Assembly (NCBI GenBank): GCA_904063045.1
Contig: CAJFCJ010000001.1
Span: forward strand, 379,501 to 443,500
Length of the DNA: 64,000 nt
Origin: Dimorphilus gyrociliatus
Taxonomy: Eukaryota > Annelida > Polychaeta > Dinophilidae
Reading direction: 5' to 3'
Part shown: positions 37,501-52,100 of the stretch, in pieces
How the letters are laid out: the number at the start of each line of letters is the position of its first letter
How positions within the stretch are numbered: the stretch's first letter is position 1
The notes under the pieces: generated by a model
Databases searched by the model: none
Seen by the model: the letters and a program-made list of their open reading frames with translations, nothing else
What the model was told of the DNA's origin: nothing
Made by a program: the position numbers and the translations under genes

Positions 37501-40500
37501 ACGAAGTTATCAATTTGTTGAAAAAATCTCCTTTTTGTCCTTTTTCTGTTTTCGTTATTTGTTAATTACTTGAAGCTATATGTGGGAAGCCAATAAAATC
37601 TGATAATTAAAGAAAGAGAGTTTACGATACAAAGGGAAAGAGAAAAGTGTATTAAAACAGAGTGTAGAAGAAACGTGTATATATGTGTATGTAAGCTAGG
37701 GATAACTTACTACTGCCAGTATTATAAGGCATCCACGAAAAAACGCTTGCCTTGGGCTTTACTGTATGTATTTTTAACATCAGAAAGTAAAAAAAGAGTA
37801 AGCAATACGGGGAAAGGAACCAGTATGCAGTGAACCTTAGCTTAGTCTCCAAGTACCATGGTTATGTTCGTCTCTCCACGGGCGTCTATTAATTGCTATT
37901 TGAGAAGCTTTTCAAAGCTGTACGCTCGAATAGACAGAATTGAAGATCTCACGCCTAGGCCCAAGCAGTTAAGGGTCAGTCGAAGGTTGAAGCGGCGCTA
38001 ATGATGTCGACGGGGTGAGAGGGAAAAAGAAGTAAGGTATAGGATGTTTACGTTAGGAATCGGTGATTTGAATCTTTTCTAGATGAATAGAGGTTTTGTA
38101 AAGTTTGTTTAGATTTGTTGGTTGAAGAAAAACAGATTCTGCCGTCTCTATACCGAAATACTACGCAAACGTAATTTCAAGTGTTGACATTAAAAGTAAC
38201 TAGGAGCGTCGAGTGTTTGCTTTACACAACACACCCGTTTGTCACCTGGACGCTGTATTTGTTATTGTACAGAGAAAGGGTCGATCACAGACGCCGTTGA
38301 GCTTCGCGTGACTGTTCCTTAGCATTTTGCAATTAGTCTAACCCGTTACATTTTCGGCTCAGAGTATTAAAGTAGAAATCGGGCTTTTAGTCGAATTACG
38401 ATTTGCTATTCCGGCGGAATCGATTGAAAAAAGGGGCTAAGCATAGGCGTATTTCTACTTACTATGGGAAGTTCCTAGAGAAAAGTGTGAGGCGTTTCCG
38501 GCGTGGACGAGTAGCTTATTGCTCTGCCAATCGATTGGCAGTGAAAAGTTAACGACTGCTACTTTTGTTTTTATATTCAGTACAGTTGGCAATTTTCCTG
38601 TTTGAGCTACATCTCATTTTTTTTTTTGCTAACATGCAAGTCACTCATCTACATGCTAATCAAGTAAATTAAAGGCGGCCGCCAACCGTCCGTTGCTCGT
38701 TTGCTTTAATCCGGCGGTTCGTCGAAAAAAATTGGAAAGCGATAGCTAACAAAGAAGAGCGTAAACAGATCTAGAAGCCGTCTATATGATGTGTTTTGCT
38801 TGTCTGTTTGTCTTTTTCATTGATTGCCTCCGCGTTAGACGTTTTGCCAATAATAGTTTTTTTTGGCTTATTTCCTTCCCCTTCCTTGGAGATCTAAAGA
38901 TTTAGTTTTATAGTCGTTAACTAGAAAAGGTAATAATAGACTAAAAAGTAAATTAGTAGTGGGCGTCATTGGAAAAGGACGTGAATTGGACGGCTTCATT
39001 ATAAGCACGCCTTTCGAGCGGCTTTCTTTGCGATTCATTAATCATATGCAACATAAGTCTGATAATGATGGCGGATTGTTCTATATCGATTAACGCCCTA
39101 GGCAAGAATTACGCATAAATATTTATGTACACATTTTAACGCCGCATAACTAACGTCTTACCGACTTCGGAATATTAGGCCTAGGAAAAAAGAGTACTAA
39201 GATAGAAAAAAAAATCGATTACTTGTTTGTGCGAAAAAAAGAATCGTATTTGGGTGTTGTTAGTTGGAAGACGCCTAACTGGACGCTAGGCAGGAAATTG
39301 CAGTCTGATCAAAAATTTTCGTTTATTTACCAAAACCCAAATAAAAATGGATAGCTCTGTTAGAAACCAGTTTACGTTCGTTCATGCGATTAAACTGAGC
39401 GGCGAAAGGCGCTAGTGCAGTACAAAAACGTGTTCGATTAATAAAATATTCCTCGTCCAGCCGCCAATCCAATAAGAAGGATGTATGTCGCAATACGAGC
39501 CCAGGCATAATTCAATAGACTAAAATCGCTGGCTGCTACTGTATTGCAGAGATGGCAACAAGCAGTATTTGCGGCAGTGGCGCCTCGTTATTGGAAAATA
39601 CTGGCCTGTAGATCACTTAGCACTAGTTTCCACTCTACTATTTTCACTAATATATTTCATCCCCTCTGAACTAAAGGCTCTAGTTTTACACTAGTAATTT
39701 TATTACTCTTTCACTCTAACCACCATTCATCCCCCCAAACGAATAGGCCAAGAACCTAAATTTGTTTATGTGCCCCGATTCGATCGACTTCGTACTGCAT
39801 TCTACCGCAACGTATCTCATTACAGAACAGTGAATGTTGGTCTTTTCCTAAGATAATTATATGGTCTGTGACTACGTGAGAAAGAGCTCTCTTCCCACTT
39901 ATTGTAACTTTCTACAAAGAAAGCTACGCAATGCGCTCGTGAATAGAGTATGATTGAGAGAGTAATGCCGTGACGCGAATGTATATTCCAATTCGTTGAC
40001 ACCCTTGTAAAGCGTTCCAGATTTTCGTACTTAGGCTAATGCATTTTACAGAAGTTTTTGCTTGATCGTGTTCCTTTGTTGTTTTTTTTCTTGTCTTTCA
40101 TTTTTTTTTTGTACTTACATTTTAGTTTTCTTTCTCTTTTACAAAAGTATAAAAAGCTTTTATAAATATATTTTAGTGTTTATATTTTAGTAACATATAT
40201 CACTAAACATAAATTTTCATTCCTTGTCTTTAATTTTACAGTTCTGGATTCTGAGTTTATCAAAAATCCGAGTGCAAAAATTGAAGTTGCAGTTGGTCGT
40301 CCTGCCCTTCTTGAATGTGAACCGCCTAAAGGAAAGCCAAAGCCATCAGTTTCATGGAGAAAAGTACGTGTATTGATTTTTCTTAACCATCTACCTTTCT
40401 ACCTTTCTATTTAGCGATTCATTTCCTAATACTATGATTTTTTTCTGCAGAATGGCAACAAATTAGAGCTGTCCGAGAGGATATTACAACATCCAGGTGG

Positions 40501-43500
40501 AACTTTAGAAATTCGAAGGACAGAAAGAAAAGATACCGGAACTTACCATTGTGAAGCTGAGTCAGCTGGCATTAAACGAAGCTCGTCACCAGCAATTCTC
40601 GATGTTCTGGAACCTCCTAAATTTGTAATGACTCCTAAAAATAAGAAAGTAGAAGAAGAAGGCACTGTAGAATTTAAATGTAGCGCTGTCGGTGAGCCAA
40701 AGCCAACAATATTCTGGTCAAAAAAAGGTAGTAAGATGCCGCCTGAATCAAGGAGGGAATTACTCAGTGATAATAGCTTGAGGATAATAAGGGCTCAGAG
40801 GGAGGATAGTGGACGTTACGCATGTCAGATTAAGAACAGTGTCGGTTCGAAGTTTCATTATGCAACTTTAGAAGTTGAATCCAAACCTTCCTTCCTCACT
40901 ACACCTATGGCAAAGACAGTGCGTGAGAATGACGAAGTTACATTTCAATGCGAAGTGGACGGTTATCCAAAGCCAACTGTGTTCTGGAGTAGAGACAACG
41001 ATCAAAGTCGTCTTATGTTTCCCACAAAGAGATACGGGAGATATTTCGTAGACGTTAGGGGCTCTCTTATAATTCGCAATGTTAAGCCGGAAGACGCAGG
41101 AATACACTCGTGCCAGGCTTACTCATCAGCCGGATCAGCTATAGCAAAAGCAAAATTAACTGTTGTTAGAAACCGTAATGGACATAGGTTACCGCCTACA
41201 ATTACTCAGGGTCCTCAGAATCAGGTTGTACCCGTCGGTCAAACTGCAGAGTTGATTTGCAGGACCGAAAGCACTCCAGCTCCACAGATCAAATGGCTTA
41301 AGAAAAATAAACTTCTAAAAGGTAATAAGAGAATAAAAATCCTTTCTTCCGGCACGCTTCAGATCAACGATATTCGTTTGATTGACTCTGCTAAGTATAC
41401 TTGTGTTGTTTCTAATGAGAATGGTGCATCTACTTGGAACGCTACTATCAAAGTTCACAAAAGATTCTCGTCAAGAACAAATGTTGTTTTTAATAAGACA
41501 CCTGAACCATCAACTTTTCCAGGCACTCCCCATAAGCCTATACCTACACATATTACAGAAACGTCCGTAACGTTAAATTGGAGGGTAAATTCGAGTTTTG
41601 GAGCCAGTCCTATAAATGGCTCAATTATTGACTACTTTTCACCAACTGCCACAGATGGTTGGATAGCTATAGATGTACCAGGAAAAAAGAGTAGTTATGT
41701 GATAACTGATTTAAAGCCTGGTAAAATGTATTACTTTATTGTTCGTTCTAAAAATGCTCATGGAGTGAGTAAGCCTTCGGAAGTTAGCGATCCAATAAAG
41801 ACTCGAGGACGAGATTTAATGAATGAAAAAAATAAGCAGGAAATGGACAGAGTAGTTACAAAATTACTGGCGAAGAAGATAATTAACAAAGTCCGAGCAA
41901 AGGCCACTGGTTCGAATACAATTCGAGTTGAATGGACCGTTAAGGGTAAAGCAAAGCGCTATATAGATGGTTATCATGTTCGCTTTAAAGTCTATTCTCA
42001 GAACTATAATTACGACATATCACAACATGACCACACTCATACAAGTAATGAATTAGATGGAGAAGTAATGGTGAGAAACGGAAAGACCTCTACAGTTCTA
42101 AAGAATCTTGAGGAGGGTACACTGTATAAAGTTTCAGTGCAAGCTTTTCATGGACAAATCCACAGCCAATATTCCGATTCCGTTAGCGCTAAAACTCATT
42201 CTCGTAGACCCTCATCTGGACCAACCAACGTTCGTGCAAGAATGAATAGCAATAATACCATGAATGTATATTGGCAGCCACCACCTCCCCTGCATAGAAA
42301 TGGAGATATAACGGGGTATAAAATCTATATATTTGGGAATGGGTCTGACGATACGCAATCCGTTTTGGTGCCTGGAGATCAAGATAGAACAATAGTTGCT
42401 CGAGTCCAATCCGATAGAATTTACAAATTGCAAATGTCTGCCGAAAACGAAGCAGGGGAGGGAGAAAAAACGAAAGCAATTGAAGTCGGTGAGTTAAAAA
42501 CGACGTATAAAAGAGACCCCTATTGAGTTCTTTCAATAGGCCTGAATATGGTTTTTTCTATTATTTCTACGCCCTTTTTTCCACAATTTATTGTTATTAG
42601 TTTTATTTATTCTATACGCAAAAAAAACAGATAACGAGTGGTACTTATTACAAAATAATGGTAGTGTTAAAGGTATATTCGAACTGAATATTTGCTGTAT
42701 ATTCTGCTGTATACAACTGTATTATGATTGAAAAGAGATTTTTTTGAGCTTGAAGATTAAGTAGACAGAGATTATAAAAATAACATTCGCATTGGATAAA
42801 TACGAGCAATCCCAAATCATAAAAACTAGGGCCTACTATTGACATAATTGTTAAAGCTAAGTCAAAATATGTCATATCATGAAAAAATACGAAAGTCGTA
42901 AATGTGTAACGGCTGGCTACCAAACAATATATAGCTAGTTTATTGCCTCATTTATTTCCTCTCACATTTTTTATTGGAGTATAAGAAAAAGTTGAGAGAA
43001 TGAATGTTTTTACCGACTCCACGTTTCCTATTATTATTAATTCTAATTTGTGTTTTTCCATTCGTGTACCACACCCATCTCACTTCTTTCTCTGTACCCC
43101 TACCTCTCGAATACTGCCCCTCTTCCCCTACCTCATTCTCTTTACAGCCGGCCGTTTTCTCTTCTTCCCCACTGTTTTAACGATTTTTACCGACAATTTC
43201 TCGCTTTCAACTATTGCTTAATAATAAAAAAAATTCGTTTTTTGTGTACAGCTTTGTTTCTATTTATTGTTGGTAAAACGATCTTGATATCTACTATCGA
43301 TATTCCCATTATATATTAACTTACAATCTATTTTTTCTCCCAGGCATTGTACCCAACGTTTATAAAAGCCTATTAAAGGAACCATGGTTTATAGCAACAC
43401 TAATTGGAACTTTGGGAGGTGTTTTGTGGTTGACCTTATGCATATTTAGTATTTGGTTGTATAGAAAGAGGAGAGAGAGAAAGAAAATGGGTAAAAGCGG

Positions 43501-45568
43501 CGTAATGACGAGTAAGCATTTAAATTTGCAAATCATAACTCCCTTAAGGCGATAATATCACTTTAACACCAATTTTTTTTTTTTGCACAATAGTTCCGGT
43601 TCATAAGGTGGACGATGTCAACTGCAGGTAAGATACATATTAAAATAAAATCAGAAACAGTCTTTTAAAATGGAAATAAGATAGAATAATAATAAAATTT
43701 AAACAATTGATTTTTTTTAAAACAAACAGCGATCTAATAGATATTTTTTAAATTATATTAGTATTTGTACTTTATAAAAGAAACAGTGGGAAAATTGAGG
43801 ATAAATGAAAGAATTTAACATTTCTTTCTCCTTTGTTTCTCTTCTTTTTTTTATATATATTTAAACATTAAATATTCTTATCAGAATCGGTTCGTACTTC
43901 GATACGCCGAGTTATAATCTCAAACAAAACGGCGGTGAGTTTGTGCTGATGTCGTTCTTTTTTTCATTGTTGTGACAGATACACGAACCAGAGGGCACCT
44001 GCATCGCCGAATAGTTTCCGAAAGCATCCGATGACGCCGAAACTTGGTCCTCGCATGAATGGTCATTTTGACAAGCCTTGCGGCCACGACTTTCATTGTG
44101 ATTGTTCGATTCCGTTTAATCACTGTACGTTTGTTTATCTTGGCACTTAATTAGAACATGGAAATATTCTATTAAATTAATTATTTCTTTTTCCCAATAT
44201 TGTTTTTAATTTATTAGACTTTTTGTTTGATTTTTTTTACAATCTTTTCAAAAAGTCCTTTATGTGCAGGCACGAATTTTGTTTACTTAAATTTCACGGT
44301 TTGTAGAGCGTTTGTATAATCTATCTTGCATTTTGTTGCAGTTAACCAAATGCCTCCGGATATCACGAATAATACTCTAAACGAAGCGAAGGAAGCGGAA
44401 CAAGAGAATATTTACAGTTGCCCAGCGGAGGCCTATGCTCCTCCACCCATGCCTATGCCCTCATCTCAACACAATACTCCAAGTATGAAAAGCTTCTATA
44501 AGCCACCAGCGCCCCCCAGAGGGGAATCTGTTGTGCCGTACGCTACTTCAATGCTGCATGGCACGCCAAGAACGGATCATATATCGGCTTTCCGCCCTCT
44601 TCCAGGGCAAATGTCAGACCATTCTACTGGGGATGAGATGACGTCATTGCTAGCTCAACCAGGTGGTGGGGATCACGGTATACCAGCACCAATACCAATT
44701 GGACCGATCATGAACATTCAAAATATCATACCCCCGCCTCAGGAACCACCTCCTTCAGAGATGGGAACTCCACCTGAAGGGAGAGGTACACCCATTAGCG
44801 TCCAGTATTCAACTCCTCCATGGATTGGTCAGATGAGCCAACATCCACAAGTTCAGATGGCGCTTACAAGAACTTTATATTCACCCCGTTGTGTGTCAGA
44901 GCCTGAAGGGCCAACGAGCCGTCATAGAACACCTAGATACTATAGCGAGCCGGAAACACCACCTTCGCCTCCTATTCGTAATACAGCTATTCAGTCACCG
45001 CCGAGTCCGGTAAAAGAGATTTACAAACCAGAGAGGCTGGAGGAAGAGCCAGCTTGCGGAGATGATTCTGATTTGGATGTAGCAGCTTCTTCTGTTGCCG
45101 AATGCTCTCCCAGCAGACTGTCAATATCAAGTTCCAGTTCCGGACAAATATCAGGTCAATTGCTCATAATATAACCTTAGCACGACTGCCAAGTTGATTC
45201 TAACTACTATAATAATAATAATATAACGTTATATTTTCTTTTAAACAGATGCTAGTTATTTAACACACGATGCTGAGGCTGATTTCGCACAAGCAGTTGC
45301 TCGAGCAACTGAAATCACACAGGCCCTTCAAAATGGACCTGTAATCGTACCAACACCTCCACCTCCTGCTCCTAAACCATGCTATCACGAAGGTATACCG
45401 TCTCCCGCACCAAAACCTAATCAAAGACCCAGATTGAGGGCACACAGTCCCCCGAGAGGAGACAGTACTGACGATGCTTCCGTAGTTATGACACCAGATG
45501 CTCCTCGACAAAGACGGCCTAAACGTCCAAGGCGACCTCAGAACGGAATTGGTACAGATCATGTTTGA
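31573..45568 (+). CDS. robo: Roundabout (Robo) axon-guidance receptor, complete, 12 exons, 1354 aa
   Basis: The exons are 31573-31618 (signal peptide [13 protein letters not shown]), 31715-31869, 31971-32061, 32128-32205, 40242-40363, 40451-42488, 43344-43511, 43594-43627, 43885-43938, 43979-44124, 44342-45154 and 45249-45568. They sum to exactly 1355 codons. Robo is the cell-surface receptor for Slit. Five Ig domains can be followed: Ig1 at about 20-118, Ig2 from [10 protein letters not shown], Ig3 from PPKFVMTP, Ig4 from KPSFLTTP and Ig5 from PPTITQGPQ. Three FN3 domains follow (about 520-840), then one membrane segment (about 858-883, [14 protein letters not shown]). The tail holds VVPYATS at about 1041, which matches the Robo CC1 motif, and proline-rich stretches ([20 protein letters not shown]). 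Exon 9 ends at a weak donor, discussed in the findings. An AATAAA lies at 45655-45660. Confidence 0.95.
32206..40241 (+). other. Large Robo intron 4, CpG-richer than its surroundings
   Basis: An 8.0 kb intron between the Ig1 and Ig2 exons, while most other introns of this gene are 40-120 nt. From about 32800 to 39600 the sequence looks less AT-rich and has more CpG and fewer microsatellites than the intergenic DNA. Several open frames of 60-80 codons occur, but none shows a family or fitting splice sites. Likely cis-regulatory DNA. TAGGCCTA copies lie at 34761-34768 and 39176-39183. Confidence 0.6.
42489..43343 (+). other. Robo intron before the transmembrane exon
   Basis: An 855-nt intron starting GTGAGT and ending CCCAG, phase 1. 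No other exon is visible. Confidence 0.8.
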
Positions 45569-46060
45569 AAAATAGGTAATAGAAGAAGAAAGAGAGAAAA
45601 ACTAAATAATCATTCAACCGAAGTAGGACTAGTTGTAAAAGTTGTAAAAATAATAATAAAAAAACGGATAATTAGTAATCGGAAAAAAATATACAACAGG
45701 CGGTTTCTCTCTATTTAAGCAACAAAAAAACAAAATCTCATATTTTTTAATCTGTATTGGTATACTCATTTTTTCTGTTTATTTCGCCAAGAAAAGAAAA
45801 AAAATATCACGCTGGGAAAAAATTAGTCGCGCGTTTTTACGGAATCTATAAATATATATATATATAAAAAAATTATGTATTTAAAAAAAAGAAATGAAGG
45901 AAAGAAACAGAAGGAAAAAACTTTTTTTTTTTCTTTTCTTAATAACTTCGTAATCTCTTTTTTTCTGGTTTGTTTTTTAAAAAAAAAACACGGCTGTATA
46001 TGAACGTTGTATGTACATATGGAATTGAAAACAATTTTTTTTTGGCGTTTGTAAATAGTA

Positions 46061-46062
<2 letters not shown>

Positions 46063-46106
<44 letters not shown>

Positions 46107-46131
46107 ATATGCAGTATATATATATATATAT
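46063..46131. repeat. (TA)n(TG)n compound microsatellite
   Basis: A TA run, a short TG run, then another TA run, about 0.5 kb after the Robo stop codon. Confidence 0.9.
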
Positions 46132-49100
46132 AAGGTATATATTTATAATATTAATAAGTCTAAAAGAAATTGTGCGTAGCTTTCATATAACAAAAAAAAA
46201 AAAAGAAGAAAGTCGGATTTATATTGGTGCACCGCTTTTTTTTAGTCAAAAATTTGTCCAATTGTTTCTATTCTAAGTTCTTTTTTTTTGTAAGAAAAAG
46301 TATTGACTAAATGCATATACAGTTTAAATCTCTTAATCTATTTTAAAAAATACTTTCTTATATGATGGAAAAAAATTAAGGCATGCTTAAAAGAAATTTT
46401 ACATTATATTGTATGTTTTACTCTTTCTTTTTTTTGAAAAATATGTTGACGAAATATTATTTTACCTGTTTCAATAATACACTTGTAAAAAATACAAAAA
46501 AATATAAAAATAATAAAATTATCATGGTAAAAATAGAAAATCTTGTATTTTTGGTTCTAATTTGTGTAAATATTTACGGATTTTTTTCAGTTCAATATGG
46601 CGTATTGCAGTAGGTGCATTAATAATATTTTCTTTCGTCTACCAAATGGCTCATTATGCTAAGAGCGACGGTGTACAAACCCTCTTTTCTTTTTCCTGTC
46701 TTTACAATAGTTTCTTTTTTGAGAATGGACATTCGTTTCCAGTACTAATGACTTTGACTATAAGGCTAAAAAGTGCATCCCTTTCTCTTGGCTGCATCTT
46801 TTTTTTCATATCGGTATTGCAGTGTAAAAATTCCATGCATTCCTTACCGTTTCCTTCATTATCCCCAATGTAATCTTTAGGAAAGTTCAGATGGAGAAAT
46901 CTCATGGGACCAAGAAATATTCTTGGGCTGTAGGAATATATGTAACGAACTACCGTTTCAACATCCGTTCAGGACGAAACGCCGCGACCGCCCCTTCCTT
47001 AGTATTCCCTTGTGAATATCTCCGTCTATTGTTTTCGAATTATTTCCAGTCGACGGTTTCCATTATAGGGAATCTGGATAACGCTGGTAGAGACAAAGAG
47101 GCAAGAAATACACGTACGATACATTTGGCCATTCCCACGTTCGAACATGCATTTTGTAGAAGGAATCTTTCAAAAGTAATACAAAACCAGTTTTGTCCGG
47201 GGTATAAATATATTAAGTCTAATAATCTCTTTATTGTCTTGCTTCGAGTAGTCTGTAACCCACTTTTTTATTTCTAATTCAACATTCTCCTCATCCTTTC
47301 CTCTCCACGGAATGACTCTATTTTATCCAATTTCTGTACTAGACAAAATTTTATTTCAGAATTGTAAGGACAACGAGATTCTCTTTCGAAATTGATTGAC
47401 TATACGAAGGAGAGGAAGGGTATTTGACAGAGACGCTTCCGGAGGCGCCTTTACCAACTTTTCTTCGTTTTTATTCAAAATTTCGCTTATAGAAATATTC
47501 GCATCTTCTCTTCAATACACTTACTAAGCGAACAAGAATGCACCAAGAGAATTTAATGTGCTACATTTATAAATTACTCATCGCTATACTTTAATTAAAA
47601 CTCTTTTTTCTTTAATTAAGACAATACCATTTTCTATATCGCTATCTATCTAATCGGTATATCTAAGTAAATTGATTCGAAGGAAGAAACCCCTGCCGAC
47701 TTAGCATTGAAAGATGGATTGCACACACGCACTCTTTCGTTTTTTTTTTAACTTTCTCTTTATCCTTTAGCTCTTTCCCTCTCTCTCACTCAGTGTTTTT
47801 GCTCTTTCTGTACGCTCAATCCATTTAATTAATTGCAATTAAAGAATATAAAATATTTAATGAATTTAAAGGTCGTAAAAGACATCTTTGAGAACTATTA
47901 AGTCTATCTAGTTTTTACAACAAAAGATTGTAATTCTATTAATGTTTGTTTCCCTTTATTAAACCAATCTGCTTTTCGGTTGTTTCCCTTCTTTATTTGT
48001 AAAATAAACTAATGGAAAAATTTACGAAATGATCATTAAATAAAAGGGTTCAGTTCCCATTGTAATTAAAAATCCTACCTGAAAGTTTATTTGTTAGTTC
48101 GGCCTTTTGTTACATATCTTAATATTTATTTATTTTAGATAAATTGAAAATATAGTTACGAATCTGTCGTATAGATGGCACCACAGAGTAGCGTATGTAT
48201 GCTAGTGAGCAAATAAAAAAGAAAAAGAACTCAATAAGCTCGCTAATTTTGATATCGAGTCACCATTTCCGGTGGATATATATTGTATTATAATGAAATA
48301 ATGAAATGAATAAAGAGTTGACTTTTTTTCCTTTTTGATTCGTATAAATTAAAAATCTAGGTAGAGTTTATGAACAATTGGTATATACTGTCTAATAAAT
48401 TGTTTTACGCTGTTTTAGACTTCAAAACGTATATACGAATGAAGACAAAATTGGAGAAATTATTCTTCGATAAATCATTTCTAGGAAGAATTTTCTTTTT
48501 TTAGATAGCACTCAAAGTGATGATGATTCATCTCAGGAACAAAATCCCAACTCGATTTTAGTTCATTTAGCTCGAGGTTCAATTCTAAATATCAGCTATA
48601 ATGAAATATGTTCTAAAAATAGAATGCAAGTCTTGTATTTAATTTATTTCAATTGAGATATAAGTTAATTATTATAGTAAGCTTTTAAAAATTAACAGAC
48701 TTTTCTCTCTGTATCTTTAATAATTAAAACAAGGAGAAAAAGAGAATTTTCCCTAATTACATTGTATTTAGAAATGTAGTATTGAAATTTTATAAGATAC
48801 TTACTACCTGTACAAGTTGCATCTATTGTTACTAGATAATTAAGGTAAAATTGGAAACAATCTTGATCTTTCCTTTGATGTTTCCAACTACGTTATATCC
48901 GTTAAATATGTAATATTTTAAGCTTTAATAATTTTATTAATTATTCTTATCTTTAATATCTACAATCTTGACCTTTCGTAAGCAAATAATATTAATTAAT
49001 AATCATTATTATAATTAATAATAATCTGCGTCTAGATTTCTCTTTTAACATTCATTATATTTTTCACAATTCCAGTTGTTCAATAGTTTGCTCTTTAGTT

Positions 49101-52100
49101 TGAGTATTTACTGTACTCTTATTGATAATAGGGATAGTTTAAGATATATAATTTGACTATTAAACATTAGCTTTTATTCTTAAAAACTTTAATTATTAAC
49201 TAAATATTCCATTGCAATATTAATAGAACTACTAAAACGCTATTAATGACAATTTCAAAATAATTATTACCATAGAGATTGAATCAACTTAGAAATTCAT
49301 CTTCATATCTGTTAGATGCTCTTTCGCCATCTATCGAATATAAACTCGTTCACTCTGTTTTAAAAGACAAATATGAAAATTTCATTTCATTAGGACTGAA
49401 AGATAATGTCAAACTTTTAATTTCTTATAAGCGAGATGTTAATATTTATATCTATGTCTGCTTTGAGGGAAGAAGATTACCTGACAGGAATCCGATATGT
49501 ATTAATCATACACCAGAAAGGAATAGCGCTGCAATAAAATAAAGATGGTGCCACCTGAATGGCTGCTATTTCAACATAATACTTTCATTAGTGAAAAAAA
49601 TCCCGTACAATAGCAGTCTATGCACTTTTATATAGGTTCATATAGTCTAATATGCAATATTCTCAACACTTTACAGTATACCTTAGATAATAGTTGGATA
49701 ATAGTTTTCTGTAGAGATTCAGAATAAAATCTCTTGCTGTATTAGAAATTCGCTATCTTACATAACTCTGGTATTTACTAATAGCTACTTTAATCAAGTA
49801 TTTCTCCTATGTATTCTATTAATATTTCTTAAAATTTACTCATCTATCTCGCCTAATTCAATAGCAAGAACTTGATCTTATACATGATTCTAAATTCGTG
49901 ACAATAATTCAAAAGCATTGAATATAGATTTTCCGCACTAGTTTCCCATTTTTTTTAAAATAAATATTGCTCCAGATGGTTTTTGGCAGTCACGAATAGC
50001 AGAGACAAACTATGCTAAAGAATCAATAACTCCTCGTACAACTTAACATCGAAATTGAGAATCAGAGAAAAAATCCAACGCGCTTTTTTTTTCCCAATCT
50101 ATTATTTGTAGAATATCCTTTCCATATTTAAAAGATGAAAGAAAATCTCCATTACCAAATATAGCAATATCTAGTAAAATGTTTTTTTTGTTTTTTTGTA
50201 TTCATTCACATCTATTCTCGTAATAGTATTATTATACAATGACATTTTATAACCATTCAACTATTTGCAGAGTTGTAAACGATTACAGTTTAATATGAAG
50301 AAAATAGTGGAAAGAATACAGTAATTTGTACCAAATACTCTTCTATTTTAAGATGATAAAACAACTGGAATGTCATATAAACAGACTCGAAATGATGAAT
50401 TAAGACAATATTTTATTTATAACGTTAATTGAAAAAATCGAAAATTAACTTACATAAAAGATTTAGTTTATTTACAAGTCTATTTTCTATTTGTCTGTCT
50501 TTTTTCCTGTATATCTTAAACTCTATTTTCATGTTCTCTTTTAAGAAACAACCTTGAAACACTTTTACACTTTACCTGTAAATAAAGTTATATATTTTAT
50601 TATCTAGGTTACTTAAATACATCAATAATATATATAGGCTGTATAGCAAATAAAGAATATTTTCCAGATTGATATCTGATATTCAAAAAACTGGACCAAA
50701 GAGAAACATCAATTTTTTTCTCAGTTTTTTCAATTGTTTACATTAGTTTTATGTTTAGAGTTCCATTCAATAAAAGATAGTTAAATAAACATTCCGTTTG
50801 GTTGTTTTTTTTTAAAAAAAAATAATAACAATAATAATAACTTTTACATTGTTTAAGCATAATTGTATTTAAAGGGTTAAAGTATTAATTAGTTTGAAAA
50901 CCTAAAGATGGCGCTGTTTAGAGAAAGGTGTTAACTCTCATTTTTATGCCGAAGAAAAGAGTTTGTACGCATGACTGAGAAAGCTGTTGAGCGAATTGAA
51001 AATATTGCATATATATAGAAGTTTGCGATATTATACTCAAGATATACTTACGAATAAATAGTCATTGTAGGACAAATTATATCTAAATTAAAGACGTATT
51101 AAATTTATTCAGATATTCATCAGGAAAAGGGTCAGGTTCATACATAAATACTTGAACGGAAAATAGAGATATAAATACCTTTTAATCCCTTAGTAAATAG
51201 GAGAAAGAAGACGGAAAAATAACCAAAACCGAAAGAAAAAAATAAAGCAGCGAAATGATGAAAATTTCTAAATAAAATGTTACTATGGTGTTGTAAATAA
51301 TGATATTAATATGTAAATAGCGTACCAGGAGCATTTTATTTTATATTATTAATCTAAAATATAAAAATTAATGGAATATGAAAAGTTGCGTAATAATCTC
51401 TGATATCTTTCACACCACAATATTAATAACCTTTTATCAAGAACAAAAGTTCTTTTTTTATTAAAATCTAAATTTATTATCATCCCCAGCAACATATTGT
51501 ACATAATAAGCAATCATGTATACATAAACGCCCCCTCTGAAATAATATAAATATAATATATTACTTTGCAGTACAAAGAACAGCTTGCTAAAGTTTGTAA
51601 AAGTGTTTTTTTTTTATATAAAGTATTTAAACATATATTTTATTATTATTTCTATACAAAAGAAAAATACTGTTATCTATACAATTAACTGTAGGTGCTA
51701 AACTGGTATATTAAACGGTTTTAACATCCACTCAAGTGGACAAAAGTTGCTCATCGATAAAAGAAGACCGCCTTTAAAGGAAATTATATTCAACAAATTG
51801 AATATCTCTCTTTCTCTCTCTCTCTCTCTCTTTTACTCTTTCTATTTAAAAGTTTAAAAAGAATGCAAGTAAGTAAGTGTAGTTTTACTGGGAATTTTAT
51901 TGATTATTCTTTACCTACTTTTTTTTTATTTGTATTTATAAAACTATTTCTATAAATATTGAATTTTTTCTCTCTCATCGTTCTGTTTTTATAATGTGTT
52001 TCTTTCCCTCTATTTCTCTCTTTCTCTTTCTCTTTCTCTTTAAAGCGTTCTGTTTTCTCTCTTTCCTATTTTATTTTGTTTAGTAAAAGTTGAAATAAAA

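Noticed and set aside
40868-41107. Minus-strand open frame inside the Robo Ig exon
   Set aside because: It is antisense to a clearly coding exon; the frame is a shadow of the Ig-domain codons.
42189-42536. Minus-strand open frame antisense to the Robo FN3 region
   Set aside because: Shadow of the plus-strand coding sequence; no features of its own.
44341-44360. Upstream extension of Robo exon 11 past its acceptor
   Set aside because: The frame is open only because the short intron end has no stop; the CAG acceptor and phase fit place the exon start at 44342.
45260-45562. Minus-strand open frame antisense to the last Robo exon
   Set aside because: Shadow of the proline/arginine-rich C-terminus.
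46891-47277. 128-codon plus-strand open frame after Robo
   Set aside because: No domain, signal peptide, membrane pattern or fitting splice sites; this length can occur by chance in noncoding DNA.
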